Shown: positions 9,292 to 20,537, numbered from the stretch's first letter. The stretch is 64,000 nt of DNA from an uncultured Afifella sp. (GCA_947259045.1 CAMYKZ010000015.1:1-64000), one strand, 5' to 3'. Program-made: numbers and translations. Notes: generated by a model from the sequence alone, not told the origin.

Positions 9292-10577
9292 TCGGCCGGA
9301 TTGCTCTATGGCTTTATGCCACCGCCGGCCATGTGGCCAAGCCGCTGGTGACGGTGATGCTGAACTGGCGGATGCGCCGCGGCAAGGAAGATGCCGCCCG
9401 TATCGGCGAACGCTATGGGGTCGCAGGCCTTCAGCGGCCCGCGGGCGAACTGGTCTGGGTTCATGCTGCAAGCGTCGGTGAGACCAATGCCGTTCTGCCG
9501 CTGATCGACTATCTTCACAGCAGGTCGTTCCGCGTCCTGCTGACAACCGGCACGGTGACATCGGCAGCGATCGCCGAACGGCGCCTGCCGGAAAGCGCTG
9601 TCCATCAATATATCCCGCTGGATCTGGTGCCGTTTATCGAGCCGTTCCTCGATCATTGGCAGCCGCGGCTGGCAATCTTCGTGGAAAGCGAGATCTGGCC
9701 GGTGATCATGAGCCGCCTTGGCCGCCGCAATATTCCTTTTGTGCTTGTCAACGGGCGGATGTCTGCGCGTTCCTATCGCGGATGGCGCCGCTCCGGCCCT
9801 GTCGCCCGGGCCATTATGCGCCATATCGCGCTTTGCGTGGCCCAGTCGGCCAACGATGCCCGCCGGTTCGGCAATCTCGGTGTGGCGCAGGTCGAAACCG
9901 CGGGAAATCTGAAGTTCGACGTGCCCGCTCCGGCTGCCGACGACAAGAGTGTCGCGGAGCTCCGGGTGCAGATTGGCGCCCGTCCGGTTTTTGTCGCCGC
10001 CAGCACCCATGATGGCGAAGAAGCAATCGTCTGCCAGGCACATCGCGATCTGCGGACGGAACACCGCGGCCTGCTGACCATCATCGTGCCCCGCCACCCG
10101 GATCGCGGTGCTGCCATTGCTGCCGATATTGTTGCAACCGGGACTGTTCTGTCGCAACGGTCAGCCGGTCAGCGCATCGAGCACGAGACGGAAATTTATC
10201 TGGCCGACAGTGTCGGAGAAATGGGTTTGTGGTATCGGCTTGGCTGGATTGTATTTCTCGGCGGATCGCTGGTGCCCCATGGCGGCCAGAATCCGATAGA
10301 GCCGGCCAAACTGGGAGCGCCGATCGTGCACGGACCGCATATATCCAATTTTGCCGATATTTTCGCCGCTTTGCATGATGCCAGGGCGGTTGCCGGGGTC
10401 GAGGGCGCCGACGGCCTGACGGACATTCTGGACCGGCTGCTGAGCGATGAAGGCGAGCGGAAACGGCTGGCGCGCGAAGCCCGCGCCTGCGTCGAACGCC
10501 AGGTCGGGGCGCTTGAACGGACAATTGCGGTGATAGAACCCCTCCTTGGGAATTCCGATGGTGCTGGAGATGCTTGA
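9288..10577 (+). CDS. waaA: 3-deoxy-D-manno-octulosonic acid (Kdo) transferase
   Basis: Transfers Kdo from CMP-Kdo to the lipid A precursor at the inner face of the inner membrane. It has 429 residues and an N-terminal hydrophobic anchor (ALWLYATAGHVAKPLV). It continues with ERYG, VHAASVGETNAVLPL, TTGTVTSA and the GT-B C-terminal half with GGSLVPHGGQNPIEPA, the nucleotide-sugar site. The start overlaps the DUF374 stop by 4 bp, and lpxK begins inside its 3' end. Length and motifs are typical. Confidence 0.95.
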   Translation: MIGRIALWLYATAGHVAKPLVTVMLNWRMRRGKEDAARIGERYGVAGLQRPAGELVWVHAASVGETNAVLPLIDYLHSRSFRVLLTTGTVTSAAIAERRLPESAVHQYIPLDLVPFIEPFLDHWQPRLAIFVESEIWPVIMSRLGRRNIPFVLVNGRMSARSYRGWRRSGPVARAIMRHIALCVAQSANDARRFGNLGVAQVETAGNLKFDVPAPAADDKSVAELRVQIGARPVFVAASTHDGEEAIVCQAHRDLRTEHRGLLTIIVPRHPDRGAAIAADIVATGTVLSQRSAGQRIEHETEIYLADSVGEMGLWYRLGWIVFLGGSLVPHGGQNPIEPAKLGAPIVHGPHISNFADIFAALHDARAVAGVEGADGLTDILDRLLSDEGERKRLAREARACVERQVGALERTIAVIEPLLGNSDGAGDA

Positions 10578-11592
10578 CGCGCCTGATTTCTGGTGGCACC
10601 GCCGCCACCCTGCCGCCTGGGCGCTGGCGCCGCTGGGATTGATTTACGGTGCAGTTACCGGAGCACGGATGATGCGGCCAAGTCCGGCGACGGAACTGCC
10701 GGTGATCTGCATCGGCAATTTTGTCATTGGCGGTGCCGGCAAGACACCGGTTGCCATTGCGGTTGCCGAGGCCTGCCGCCGCATCGGCCGGAAACCGGCT
10801 TTTCTGACCCGCGGATATGGCGGTTCGGAACGCGGGCCGCTTCTGGTGCAGGAAAAGAACCAGACGCCGGATCAGGTTGGCGACGAGCCGTTATTGCTGT
10901 CGCGGGTGGCGCCGACGGTGGTGGCCGCAGACCGGCCGGCAGGGGCGCGGCTGATTGCGGAACTCGGCCACGATATCATCGTCATGGATGACGGCTTTCA
11001 GAATCCGTCGATCCGCAAGGATCTCTCCCTTGTCGTCGTTGACGGCGGGGCGGGCATCGGCAATGGCTGGCCGTTCCCCGCCGGCCCCCTGCGCGCGTCG
11101 CTGGCAACCCAGCTTCGTGCCACCGACGCGGTTGTCCGGCTCGGCGAGGGCGAGCCGGGCCAGGCTGTCGTCCGCCGAGCAGCCCGGGCTGCCGTGCCGG
11201 TGCTGACAGCGGTATATCAACCGGTGCGAAAGCGCGGTTACAGGACCAAGCGTTATCTGGCTTTTGCCGGCATAGGCCGGCCGCAGAAATTCTATGATTC
11301 GCTGGAAAACGCGGGGGCCAATGTCGAACTGACCGTCAGTTTCCCCGATCACCATCCTTATACGGAAGAGGATTGCCAGGTCCTGCTCGATCTGGCGGCC
11401 AATGACGATCTGGTGCCCATGACAACCGAAAAGGACTGGGTCCGCATCCGCACCGTTGGCGCCGCCGGCGAAAAGCTGCTTGAGATAACGGAGCAGTTTC
11501 CCGTCAAGGTACGCATGGAAGAAGAGCGTCGGCTGGACAATCTGATATCGGAAATGCTGTCACGCAGGCCCATTGAGGCAAAAACACACTAG
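10558..11592 (+). CDS. lpxK: Tetraacyldisaccharide 4'-kinase
   Basis: Phosphorylates the 4' position of the lipid A disaccharide. The N-terminal PDFWWHRRHPAAW signature and membrane helix are followed by the LpxK P-loop variant GGAGKTPVAIA, the RGYGG motif and the Walker-B-like MDDGFQNP. The C-terminal SFPDHHPYTEED and TEKDWVR segments are also present. ATG 10558 gives 344 residues; a TTG at 10546 is in frame. It overlaps waaA by 20 bp and ends 4 bp inside the convergent DUF2093 gene. Confidence 0.95.
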   Translation: MVLEMLDAPDFWWHRRHPAAWALAPLGLIYGAVTGARMMRPSPATELPVICIGNFVIGGAGKTPVAIAVAEACRRIGRKPAFLTRGYGGSERGPLLVQEKNQTPDQVGDEPLLLSRVAPTVVAADRPAGARLIAELGHDIIVMDDGFQNPSIRKDLSLVVVDGGAGIGNGWPFPAGPLRASLATQLRATDAVVRLGEGEPGQAVVRRAARAAVPVLTAVYQPVRKRGYRTKRYLAFAGIGRPQKFYDSLENAGANVELTVSFPDHHPYTEEDCQVLLDLAANDDLVPMTTEKDWVRIRTVGAAGEKLLEITEQFPVKVRMEEERRLDNLISEMLSRRPIEAKTH

Positions 11593-11813
11593 GTCTTGCT
11601 GGCGGCCAATGCCAATTCGCGCTCAAGCGACGCCCGCGCGTCGATATAGGCTTCCTGCCGGTCAACCGACCAGTAGCGCAGCTCCGAAAGCGGAATTGGA
11701 TCCCCCGTCACCGCGCAGGTGACATGGGCTCCCGGAACGACGACCTGAAAATCGCCATCGAGATACCTGACCTTGGCCGCCCCGCCGCGACCGGTTTTTT
11801 CCAATCTGTTCAT
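11589..11813 (-). CDS. DUF2093 domain-containing protein
   Basis: A 74-residue protein matching DUF2093, a short family commonly found near lpxK in Hyphomicrobiales. The core reads AKVRYLDGDFQVVVPGAHVTCAVTGDPIPL followed by LRYWSVDRQEAY. It is a compact beta-rich module with a single Cys. Its function is unknown. It converges on lpxK with a 4-bp overlap of the coding ends. Confidence 0.85.
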   Translation of the reverse strand: MNRLEKTGRGGAAKVRYLDGDFQVVVPGAHVTCAVTGDPIPLSELRYWSVDRQEAYIDARASLERELALAASKT

Positions 11814-11840
11814 GATGCCTTCTTACGCCAGATGAACCGG

Positions 11841-13277
11841 CTAGCCAAGATGGCTTTTGCCGGAGGACAATGGCGACATGGCAGGCGCGCCGATCGGCAG
11901 TGAAGGCGGGTCTGACGGCGGTTCCCGCTCAAGCCGGTTGGTTACTCGAAAGGCGGCCACGACGGCGGCAAGACCAAAAAACACACCGCCGACAGCCCAA
12001 CCGCCGACGACACCGGGCGCTCCGCCGATCTGTGCGCCGAGCCAGACAAACGGAATGGTGCCGACAATAGCCCGGCCCCAGTTGAACAATGTCGAATAGG
12101 CCGCAAAGCCGAGATTGTTGAACGCGGCATTGGCAACAAACAGGGATCCGGAAAACAGGAACGAACCGGCGGCAAAAACGCAGAAAAACCGGACCAGACC
12201 GGCGGTTTCGCCGCTGACGCCAAACAGGGCAATGATCTGGCCGCTGAGCAGAAGCAGAATCAGCCAGATTACGACCGTGTAGGCGGTGGAAAACAAAAGG
12301 GCGTCCTTCAGCACTTGCCGGACCCGGTCGATCCGGCCGGCGCCGTAATTCTGGCCGAGAATAGGACCGACCGCGCCGGAGAGCGCAAACAGAGTCCCGA
12401 ACGCAACCGGGATCAGCCGGCCGATAATCGCCCAGCCGGCAACCGCTGCGTCTCCGAAGACTGCAATGGCTGCGGTGACATAGGCGTTGCCGACCGGCGT
12501 GGCCACATTGGTGGCGACCGCCGGGATTGCAATCTTGCAGATTGCCTTGACGTCGGCAGCGAACGCCCTTCTGTCAAACCGCCCGATCAGGCGATGCACC
12601 CGCATCGCACCATGCAGTCCGACCGCAACCAGCACGCAACGCGACAGGACGGTGGCAATCGCCGCTCCGGTGACTTCCAGGTCAAGCCCGAAGATGAAGA
12701 TCGGATCCAGGATCGCCGATGCCAGCCCGCCAGCCATTGTCACATACATGGCCCGTCGCGCATCGCCGACAGCGCGCAGAAATGCCGAGGTCACCATGCC
12801 CACCATCAGAGCCGGCATTGACGGGATAACAATCTGCAGAAAGCCGGTGGCGATCGCCTTGGTGCGGCCGGTTGCGCCCAGCCCGTCAAGTGTGACACCG
12901 ATCAGCGGCCATTGCACGGCGATCACCACAAAAGCGACAATCAGCATGAACACCAGAGCCGAAATCGCCATCTGCCGGGCTCCGGCCCGGTCGCCGGATC
13001 CGAGCCGCCGGGAGACAAGCGCCGATGCGGCAATCGACAGCCCGATGCCGATTGCGATATTGAAGGCCAGCACCGTTCCTGCATAGCCGATGGCGGCTGC
13101 CAGTTCGGCCTCGCCGAGCAGGGAAATGTAAAACAGGTTGAGAAAATCGACGATGAATATCGCCATCAGGCCAAACGACCCGGTTGCCGTCATGACCACG
13201 ACATGACGCATGGTTGAACCGGTGACGAACTTGGCCGCCTGCTGCGCAGGAGAGGTCTGCAACGGCTCTGATTTCAT
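11841..13277 (-). CDS. MATE family efflux transporter
   Basis: Multidrug and toxic compound extrusion antiporter of 478 residues with about 12 hydrophobic segments arranged as two related halves (typical MatE repeats near residues 40-200 and 260-420). The polar N-terminus (about 25 residues) precedes the first helix. The start overlaps the 3' end of the CPA2 antiporter gene by 4 bp (translational coupling), so the two transporters probably form one transcript. The exported substrate is not predictable. Confidence 0.92.
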   Translation of the reverse strand: MKSEPLQTSPAQQAAKFVTGSTMRHVVVMTATGSFGLMAIFIVDFLNLFYISLLGEAELAAAIGYAGTVLAFNIAIGIGLSIAASALVSRRLGSGDRAGARQMAISALVFMLIVAFVVIAVQWPLIGVTLDGLGATGRTKAIATGFLQIVIPSMPALMVGMVTSAFLRAVGDARRAMYVTMAGGLASAILDPIFIFGLDLEVTGAAIATVLSRCVLVAVGLHGAMRVHRLIGRFDRRAFAADVKAICKIAIPAVATNVATPVGNAYVTAAIAVFGDAAVAGWAIIGRLIPVAFGTLFALSGAVGPILGQNYGAGRIDRVRQVLKDALLFSTAYTVVIWLILLLLSGQIIALFGVSGETAGLVRFFCVFAAGSFLFSGSLFVANAAFNNLGFAAYSTLFNWGRAIVGTIPFVWLGAQIGGAPGVVGGWAVGGVFFGLAAVVAAFRVTNRLEREPPSDPPSLPIGAPAMSPLSSGKSHLG

Positions 13278-15142
13278 TCCGCCGCTGTCTTTTCCGCATC
13301 CCCGCGGGGGGGGATTTCTGCAGCCTCCAATGTTTGCTCGCTCAGCGATTCCGCCGACCGCCCGGGCTGGATGAGCGGTTCCGGTTCAACCGGTTCGCCG
13401 TGCATCAGATCCGTACCGGCCAGAATATCGCCGCTTTGCTGCAGCGCCAGCCGGTCGGCGTCGCGACGCCTGACATCTTCAATCGTGTCTTCAACCTCCT
13501 GGCTGTCAAACCCGAGCGCGCGCAGGGTCTCCGATCCGAAGACCAAAGCTGATTCATAGGTCTCCCGGGTTTCGAAATCGACGCCCTTGGAAACCAGTTC
13601 GATCGTGTGCGCCCGGTCCCAGGAGCGGACATACAATTTGGCGTTGGGAAATTCCGCCAGCACGAGATTGACGATCTGGTCGGTCGCTTCCGGGTCGTCG
13701 ACGCAGACGCAGATAACCTTCGCCTTATCGGCGCCCGCCGCCCGCAGCACGTCGCGGCGCTTGCCGTCGCCGAAATAGATACGAAAGCCGAACCGGGCTG
13801 CCTGACGGATCCGGTCGGCGCTGGCGTCGATGATTGTGGTTTCGATGTTTTTGGCCAGAAGAACCTGACTGGCCATCTGGCCGAATCGGCCGAATCCAAT
13901 AAGCAGAACAGCACCGCCGGCGCCTTCGAAGTCCTCTTCCATGTCCTCGTTTTCGTCTTCGCTAATCAGATATTTGGTCAGCCAGACGGAAACCGGGGTC
14001 AGCGCGATTGAAAGTGTCACAATGGGCGCGACAAAGGCCGTCGCCGATGGCCACAGCGCACGCACCTCTGCAGCCGACGCAAACAGTACGAAGGCAAATT
14101 CACCGGCCTGGGGCAGCAGCACTGCGACCTTGACTGCATCATTGTGCGTACTGCCGAACTGCCTGCTCAGAGCGTAAATAACGCCCGCCTTGACGACCAT
14201 CAGCAGCGGCACTGCAAGAATGATCCGCCACCAATTGTAAACCAGGCTGTCAACATTGATCGACATGCCCACACCCATGAAAAATAACCCCAGCAGCAGG
14301 CCGCGGAATGGCTCGATATTGGCTTCAAGCTCATGCCGGTAGGAGGAATCGGCCAGAAGCACGCCGGCAATAAAGGCGCCCATCGCCATGGACATTCCGG
14401 CAAATTGCATCAGGCTGGCAGCAGCCAGGACGACCAGCAGCGCGGCCGCCGTCATGATTTCGCGGGCTTCCGTCATTGACAGAAGGCGAAAGAACGGGTT
14501 CAGCAGATACCGGCCTGCAAGCAACAGGGCGCCGACGGCAAAGACAATTTTCAGAAATTCCGAAAACCCGCTTGAGGCGAACCCGGCATCCGACGCCGGT
14601 GACAGAAGCGGGATCATGGCGAGCATCGGGACGATGGCCAGATCCTGAAACAGCAGAATCGAAAACGCCTTGCGCCCATATGAGCTGCTCATATCGTTGC
14701 GTTCGCCCAGGATCTGCATGCCGAAGGCCGTCGATGACAGCGCCAGCCCGAATGCGATGATCAGCGCGGGTTCAAGGCGCCAGCCAAAAACCGTCAAAAG
14801 CACCGTCAACAGCGAACCGGTCAGGATCACCTGTGAGGCTCCAAGACCGAAAATGTCGGCCCGCATCGACCAGAGCCGCGCCGGTTTGAGCTCCAGACCG
14901 ACAATGAACAGAAAAAAGACCACGCCGAGCTCGGCAACATGGAGAATCGAATTGGCGTCAACGATCATCTGGGCGATCGGCCCGATCACGACGCCGGCGG
15001 CAAGATACCCGAGGACTGAACCAAGACCCAGCCGTTTGCAGATCGGAACGGCAATAACGGCTGCGGCAAGCAGGATCAGCGGTTCATTGAACAGGATCGC
15101 GCTTTCCGCGCCCGTTACACCTGGGGATTCCGATGCCGCCAT
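13274..15142 (-). CDS. Monovalent cation:proton antiporter-2 (CPA2) family, KefB/KefC-like with RCK domain
   Basis: Potassium or sodium/proton antiporter of 622 residues. The N-terminal Na/H-exchanger domain has about 12-13 helices (about residues 20-410). An acidic linker (EDENEDMEEDFEGAG) leads into a TrkA-N/RCK domain starting VLLIGFGRFGQMASQ, which binds NAD(H) or nucleotide and gates transport. A charged 50-residue tail follows. It resembles glutathione-gated KefB/C but no separate KefF/G ancillary gene lies beside it. It is first in a two-gene unit with the MATE gene. Confidence 0.9.
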   Translation of the reverse strand: MAASESPGVTGAESAILFNEPLILLAAAVIAVPICKRLGLGSVLGYLAAGVVIGPIAQMIVDANSILHVAELGVVFFLFIVGLELKPARLWSMRADIFGLGASQVILTGSLLTVLLTVFGWRLEPALIIAFGLALSSTAFGMQILGERNDMSSSYGRKAFSILLFQDLAIVPMLAMIPLLSPASDAGFASSGFSEFLKIVFAVGALLLAGRYLLNPFFRLLSMTEAREIMTAAALLVVLAAASLMQFAGMSMAMGAFIAGVLLADSSYRHELEANIEPFRGLLLGLFFMGVGMSINVDSLVYNWWRIILAVPLLMVVKAGVIYALSRQFGSTHNDAVKVAVLLPQAGEFAFVLFASAAEVRALWPSATAFVAPIVTLSIALTPVSVWLTKYLISEDENEDMEEDFEGAGGAVLLIGFGRFGQMASQVLLAKNIETTIIDASADRIRQAARFGFRIYFGDGKRRDVLRAAGADKAKVICVCVDDPEATDQIVNLVLAEFPNAKLYVRSWDRAHTIELVSKGVDFETRETYESALVFGSETLRALGFDSQEVEDTIEDVRRRDADRLALQQSGDILAGTDLMHGEPVEPEPLIQPGRSAESLSEQTLEAAEIPPRGDAEKTAAE

Positions 15143-15311
15143 GGTTTTCCGCTCTGATCTGCCCTTATTCTAATATAGCAACGCCACGGAAATTTGGCAG
15201 TCCGGCACGGCGACAAATATCAAGCCGCCGACAACACGCTGACCGTTCCGCAAATTACCGATGACAGTCGGTTTCAACCGGAGGCGGGCGAACCCGGTTC
15301 GGGGCGACGGC

Positions 15312-15803
15312 TCATGGCAGATTATCATAACCCGCGCCGAATCCGTTCAGCGAAATCGGAATGCCGATTCCTTCTTCCGGCGTCTGGAAAATCACGAATG
15401 TCGCAACCTTGCCGGTTTTCATCTTCTCCACAAGCGGATCGTCCATGATAACCTCGGCGACACAGCCATTGGGCAGGCATCTGACAAAACCTGCGGTGCC
15501 CATATTCTCCTGGTCGATATCAAGCCCGAGGCCGCGCGGGAGTAGAACACCAAGCGGCGCAAGGACGCGCAGAATACGGGCCTGCCTGTCTGCTGTTTTC
15601 AGAACGATGACAGTCAGTCCGACATTGTCGCGGTCGGCTGCCGTGACGAATTGCATGACGACACATTGTTCGCTGGCCGCACCTGGTGGTGTATCACAGC
15701 GAAGTTCCCAGTCATTGTGCACTGATTTCACGGCACCCTGAGCCATGGCCAGTGATGGAACTGCCAGAAAGAGGCAGGCGATGATGATGACAGACAGGCG
15801 CAC
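15312..15803 (-). CDS. Invasion-associated locus B (IalB) family protein
   Basis: Exported protein of 163 residues with an N-terminal signal peptide (hydrophobic core IIIACLFLAVPSL, cleavage after AMA). The mature part contains the IalB pattern: HNDWELRCDTPPG, Cys pairs (CD...CVVMQ and RCLPNGCVAEV), and a final ISLNGFGAGYDNL. In Bartonella IalB promotes erythrocyte invasion; in free-living Hyphomicrobiales the role is unknown. A position divergent from coxB is common in this order. Confidence 0.88.
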   Translation of the reverse strand: MRLSVIIIACLFLAVPSLAMAQGAVKSVHNDWELRCDTPPGAASEQCVVMQFVTAADRDNVGLTVIVLKTADRQARILRVLAPLGVLLPRGLGLDIDQENMGTAGFVRCLPNGCVAEVIMDDPLVEKMKTGKVATFVIFQTPEEGIGIPISLNGFGAGYDNLP

Positions 15804-16120
15804 TGCGGGACGTCTCCGATTTCTTCAGACTGGCGATGCAATTCCCTTGAGAAGTGATTCTCTTGAATTGCACTGCGTTTCAGGAAGCGGTAACAGACGG
15901 GTGAGATGTGTCAAGAAAACGGTGGCGTTTCGTGATTCTTGAGTCACGGAAGCGGCGGAGACGGGCAAAGCGCGCAAAAATGCCGCATAACGAAATGCTG
16001 GTTGCGCGTTGCGGCTGCGCCAAGTGTGTGATTGACAACGGGTGAACGAATTCGACGGTCCGGCAAATCGGTATCGGTCAACGCGCTGGCCTTGTCGGAC
16101 GGATCAACGGAGCATTGAGA
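15804..16120. promoter_or_regulatory. Divergent ialB/coxB intergenic region with GANTC cluster
   Basis: A 317-bp gene-free stretch between the IalB-family gene and coxB. It holds three GANTC sites, the CcrM target: GATTC at 15856-15860, GATTC at 15934-15938 and GAGTC at 15941-15945. The last two lie in an imperfect inverted repeat (GTGATTCTTGAGTCAC, 15932-15947). A TTGACA hexamer at 16032-16037 could be a -35 element for coxB, but I see no convincing -10. Regulatory function is inferred. Confidence 0.4.
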
Positions 16121-17047
16121 ATGATTGCCAGACTAATGTCGAAAATCGGGTCGGCAGCCGCCCTATTGCTTGTTGCAGCAGGCGGGGTTGCACTTGCTGA
16201 GGTCAACGGGCCGAAACCCTGGCAGGCGACTTTCCAGGAACCAGCGACCCGGGTGATGGAGGAAATTGTCTGGTTCAATGATTTCACACTGGTGATTGTC
16301 TCGGTGATCACCCTGTTTGTGATGGGGCTGCTGGCGTTTTGCATCGTCAAGTTCCGCGCGTCGGTCAATCCCGAACCGGACCGGGTCACCCATCACACGA
16401 TGCTTGAAGTCGCATGGACAATCGTGCCGATCTTCATTCTGGTAATCATTGCCGTGCCGTCCTTCAAACTGCTGTACGGACAATATGATCCCTCCAAGAT
16501 CTATGACGATTTCGATCCGAAAACGGAAAAATTCCTGACGGTCAAAGCCATCGGCAATCAGTGGAACTGGGACTACGAATATCAGCCTGGTGACGACAAT
16601 GAGGGTTTTGGCGTCGCCGGGGAGATTGTCTTCACGTCGATCATGCTGACGGAAGACGAACTGGGCCCGGACGACCAGCGTTTGCTGGCTGTCGATAACG
16701 AGATGGTGGTGCCGGTCGATACGTTCATCCGCCTCCACGTGACGGCCGATGCATCCGGCGTTTTGCACTCATTCGGCATGCCGGCGTTCGGTCTGAAGAC
16801 AGATGCGGTGCCCGGCCGGTTGAGCGAAACCTATTTCAAGGCCGAGCGCGAAGGCATTTTCTTCGGCCAGTGCTCAGAGCTGTGCGGCAAGGATCACGCC
16901 TTCATGCCAATCGCGATCCGCGTGGTAAAGCCGGATCAGTTCAAGCAGTGGGCGGCGGCGGCGTCCGATGATGTCGACGCGGCCAACGAATTGCTGGCCG
17001 GGCTGATAGAGCACGAAAAAGCCAGGAAACTGGCGTCCGCACAATAA
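16121..17047 (+). CDS. coxB: Cytochrome c oxidase subunit II
   Basis: CuA-bearing subunit of the aa3-type terminal oxidase. It has a signal peptide, two transmembrane helices (about residues 45-65 and 90-110) and a periplasmic cupredoxin domain. The CuA ligands are visible as VLHSFGMP and the CSELCGKDHAFMP cluster, and the aromatic electron-entry patch reads GNQWNWDYEY. ATG 16121 gives 308 residues; a TTG at 16115 is in frame. It is first in the operon with coxA, ctaB, coxF, ctaG, coxC, DUF983 and surf1. Confidence 0.97.
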   Translation: MIARLMSKIGSAAALLLVAAGGVALAEVNGPKPWQATFQEPATRVMEEIVWFNDFTLVIVSVITLFVMGLLAFCIVKFRASVNPEPDRVTHHTMLEVAWTIVPIFILVIIAVPSFKLLYGQYDPSKIYDDFDPKTEKFLTVKAIGNQWNWDYEYQPGDDNEGFGVAGEIVFTSIMLTEDELGPDDQRLLAVDNEMVVPVDTFIRLHVTADASGVLHSFGMPAFGLKTDAVPGRLSETYFKAEREGIFFGQCSELCGKDHAFMPIAIRVVKPDQFKQWAAAASDDVDAANELLAGLIEHEKARKLASAQ

Positions 17048-17070
17048 AGCGGCGACACGAAAGACACTAG

Positions 17071-18732
<1,662 letters not shown>

Positions 18733-18756
18733 CCGAGGGTTCGCAAAACAGGAACT

Positions 18757-18780
18757 ATCAGCCGGGAAAGCCCGGCTGAT
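18757..18780 (+). terminator. Intercistronic hairpin between coxA and ctaB
   Basis: Perfect 10-bp inverted repeat ATCAGCCGGG / CCCGGCTGAT around the loop AAAG, 24 bp after the coxA stop and 62 bp before ctaB. It lacks a T-run, so it is more likely an mRNA-stabilising or attenuating stem than a full terminator. This would suit the need for far more CoxA than CtaB (inference). Confidence 0.6.
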
Positions 18781-18842
18781 GGCCGCGCGCCATAGCAAAA
18801 CCTTGAAATCCGGGCCCGCCGGAATAATGAGTTTGAGTGCAA

Positions 18843-19775
18843 ATGAGCCTGACTGACGACACATTCCAGACGTCCCGTGCCAATCTGGTTTCCAGTGCGG
18901 ACGTCATTGATTACTGGCAACTGCTGAAACCGCGTGTCATGTCGCTGGTGATCTTCACGGGGCTCGTCGGCATGGCCGTTGCCCCGGCAAGCCTGCATCC
19001 GGTTCTGGCAACCGTTGCACTGCTTTGCATCGCGGTCGGCGCCGGCGCCTCGGGTGCACTGAATATGTGGTTTGATGCAGATATCGATGCGGTGATGGAC
19101 CGCACGGCCGGACGGCCGATTCCCGCCGGCAAGGTCAGGCCGGACGAAGCGCTGGCGTTCGGGCTGGTCCTGTCGGCCTTTTCCGTCTCCATTCTCGGCA
19201 TCGCCGTCAACTGGCTGGCCGCCGGTCTGCTGGCTTTCACGATTTTTTTCTACGCGGTCATCTACACAATGTGGCTGAAACGCTGGACAGCGCAGAACAT
19301 CGTTATCGGCGGAGCCGCGGGCGCACTTCCGCCGGTCATCGGCTGGGCGGCGGTCACTGGCGATGTCGGGTTCGAACCGCTGATCCTGTTCATGATCATT
19401 TTTATCTGGACACCGCCGCATTTTTGGGCGCTGGCCCTGTTCAGGCGCGATGATTATGGCCGCGCCGGAATTCCGATGATGCCCAATGTTGCCGGCGATC
19501 GCTCCACCCGCCGGCAGATCCTTGCCTATACGCTTTTGATCGCACCGGTTGCCGTTGCGCCATGGCTGTTCGGGTTTGCCGGACCCGTCTACGGTGCAGT
19601 TGCTGCGATCGGCAGCGCGCAGTTCATCCGCCTTGCCGTCCGGCTCTGCAAATCGGGCGATGCCGACAATTACCGGGCCGCCAAAAAGCTGTTCGGATTT
19701 TCCATCCTTTATCTGTTTGCACTGTTTGCGGTGCTGCTCGGTGAGGCCATGATCATGCGGTTTGGTGGATTGTGA
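18843..19775 (+). CDS. ctaB: Protoheme IX farnesyltransferase (heme O synthase)
   Basis: UbiA-superfamily membrane enzyme that farnesylates heme b to heme o, on the way to heme a. The Asp-rich motif [19 protein letters not shown] and the second motif region ([14 protein letters not shown]) are characteristic. ATG 18843 gives 310 residues; GTG 18837 is in frame. Its stop directly abuts the coxF start. Confidence 0.96.
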   Translation: MSLTDDTFQTSRANLVSSADVIDYWQLLKPRVMSLVIFTGLVGMAVAPASLHPVLATVALLCIAVGAGASGALNMWFDADIDAVMDRTAGRPIPAGKVRPDEALAFGLVLSAFSVSILGIAVNWLAAGLLAFTIFFYAVIYTMWLKRWTAQNIVIGGAAGALPPVIGWAAVTGDVGFEPLILFMIIFIWTPPHFWALALFRRDDYGRAGIPMMPNVAGDRSTRRQILAYTLLIAPVAVAPWLFGFAGPVYGAVAAIGSAQFIRLAVRLCKSGDADNYRAAKKLFGFSILYLFALFAVLLGEAMIMRFGGL

Positions 19776-19928
19776 ATGATTGAGCAGATCAAGCTGACTG
19801 AAGAAGAGGTGCAACGCCGCCGACGCCGGTCGATCGCGCTGGGTCTCATTCTCGGCGGCCTTGCGATCCTGTTCTTTTTGGTCACGATCGCCCATATGGG
19901 CGCCGGTGTCGCCAACCGGCCGCTCTAG
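19776..19928 (+). CDS. coxF: CoxF-type small membrane protein of the cox operon
   Basis: A 50-residue protein starting at the base after the ctaB stop. It begins MIEQIKLTEEEVQRRRRRS, a polar and very basic cytoplasmic segment. A single transmembrane helix (about residues 20-40, IALGLILGGLAILFFLVTIA) and a short periplasmic tail ending ANRPL follow. Position between ctaB and ctaG and this layout match the small CoxF proteins of alphaproteobacterial oxidase operons. The precise role in assembly is uncertain. Confidence 0.8.
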   Translation: MIEQIKLTEEEVQRRRRRSIALGLILGGLAILFFLVTIAHMGAGVANRPL

Positions 19929-19940
19929 GAGATTGATCAG

Positions 19941-20537
19941 GTGAGGAACGAACCGGAAAGCCCATCGAACAGCAGCAATCGCCGGATGGCGACCGCGCTC
20001 GCCGGGATTGTTGTCGCTATGGTGGCACTGGCCTACGCGTCGGTGCCGCTTTACGATCTTTTCTGCAGGGTCACCGGCTATGGCGGCACAACCCAGCGTG
20101 CCGAGACAGGCAGCGAACGTGTCATCGACCGCGAAGTTGTAATTCTCTTTGATGCCAATGTATCGGGCCTGCCCTGGTCTTTCCGCCCCGAAGCAACCCA
20201 GTTGCACCTCAAGGTCGGCGAATTGGGTCAGATCAACTACATTGCGGAAAACAGGTCCGATGCCCGGAGTGCCGGTACGGCGGTTTTCAATGTGACGCCG
20301 GCCGCCGCCGGCGCCTATTTCAACAAGATCGAATGTTTCTGTTTTACCAGCCAGATATTGCAGGCCGGAGAGCGGATCAGCATGCCGGTTCAGTTTTTTG
20401 TCGATCCGGCAATGGATGAAGACAAGGATCTGAACGCAGTACGCACAATCACATTATCCTATACATTTCTGCCTGACACGGAAGCGGGACAACCGGTTGC
20501 GCTGTCGGCGCAGGACGAAACGGATAAAAAACTGTAG
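19941..20537 (+). CDS. ctaG: Cytochrome c oxidase assembly protein CtaG/Cox11
   Basis: Copper chaperone that delivers Cu to the CuB site of subunit I. It has a short cytoplasmic N-terminus, one membrane anchor (about residues 17-37) and a periplasmic immunoglobulin-like domain with the copper-binding CFCF motif (KIECFCFTSQ). A third Cys lies in YDLFCRVTGYGGT. Start is GTG 19941 with AGGAG upstream; no in-frame ATG precedes the anchor. It has 198 residues, typical of the family. Confidence 0.95.
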   Translation: MRNEPESPSNSSNRRMATALAGIVVAMVALAYASVPLYDLFCRVTGYGGTTQRAETGSERVIDREVVILFDANVSGLPWSFRPEATQLHLKVGELGQINYIAENRSDARSAGTAVFNVTPAAAGAYFNKIECFCFTSQILQAGERISMPVQFFVDPAMDEDKDLNAVRTITLSYTFLPDTEAGQPVALSAQDETDKKL

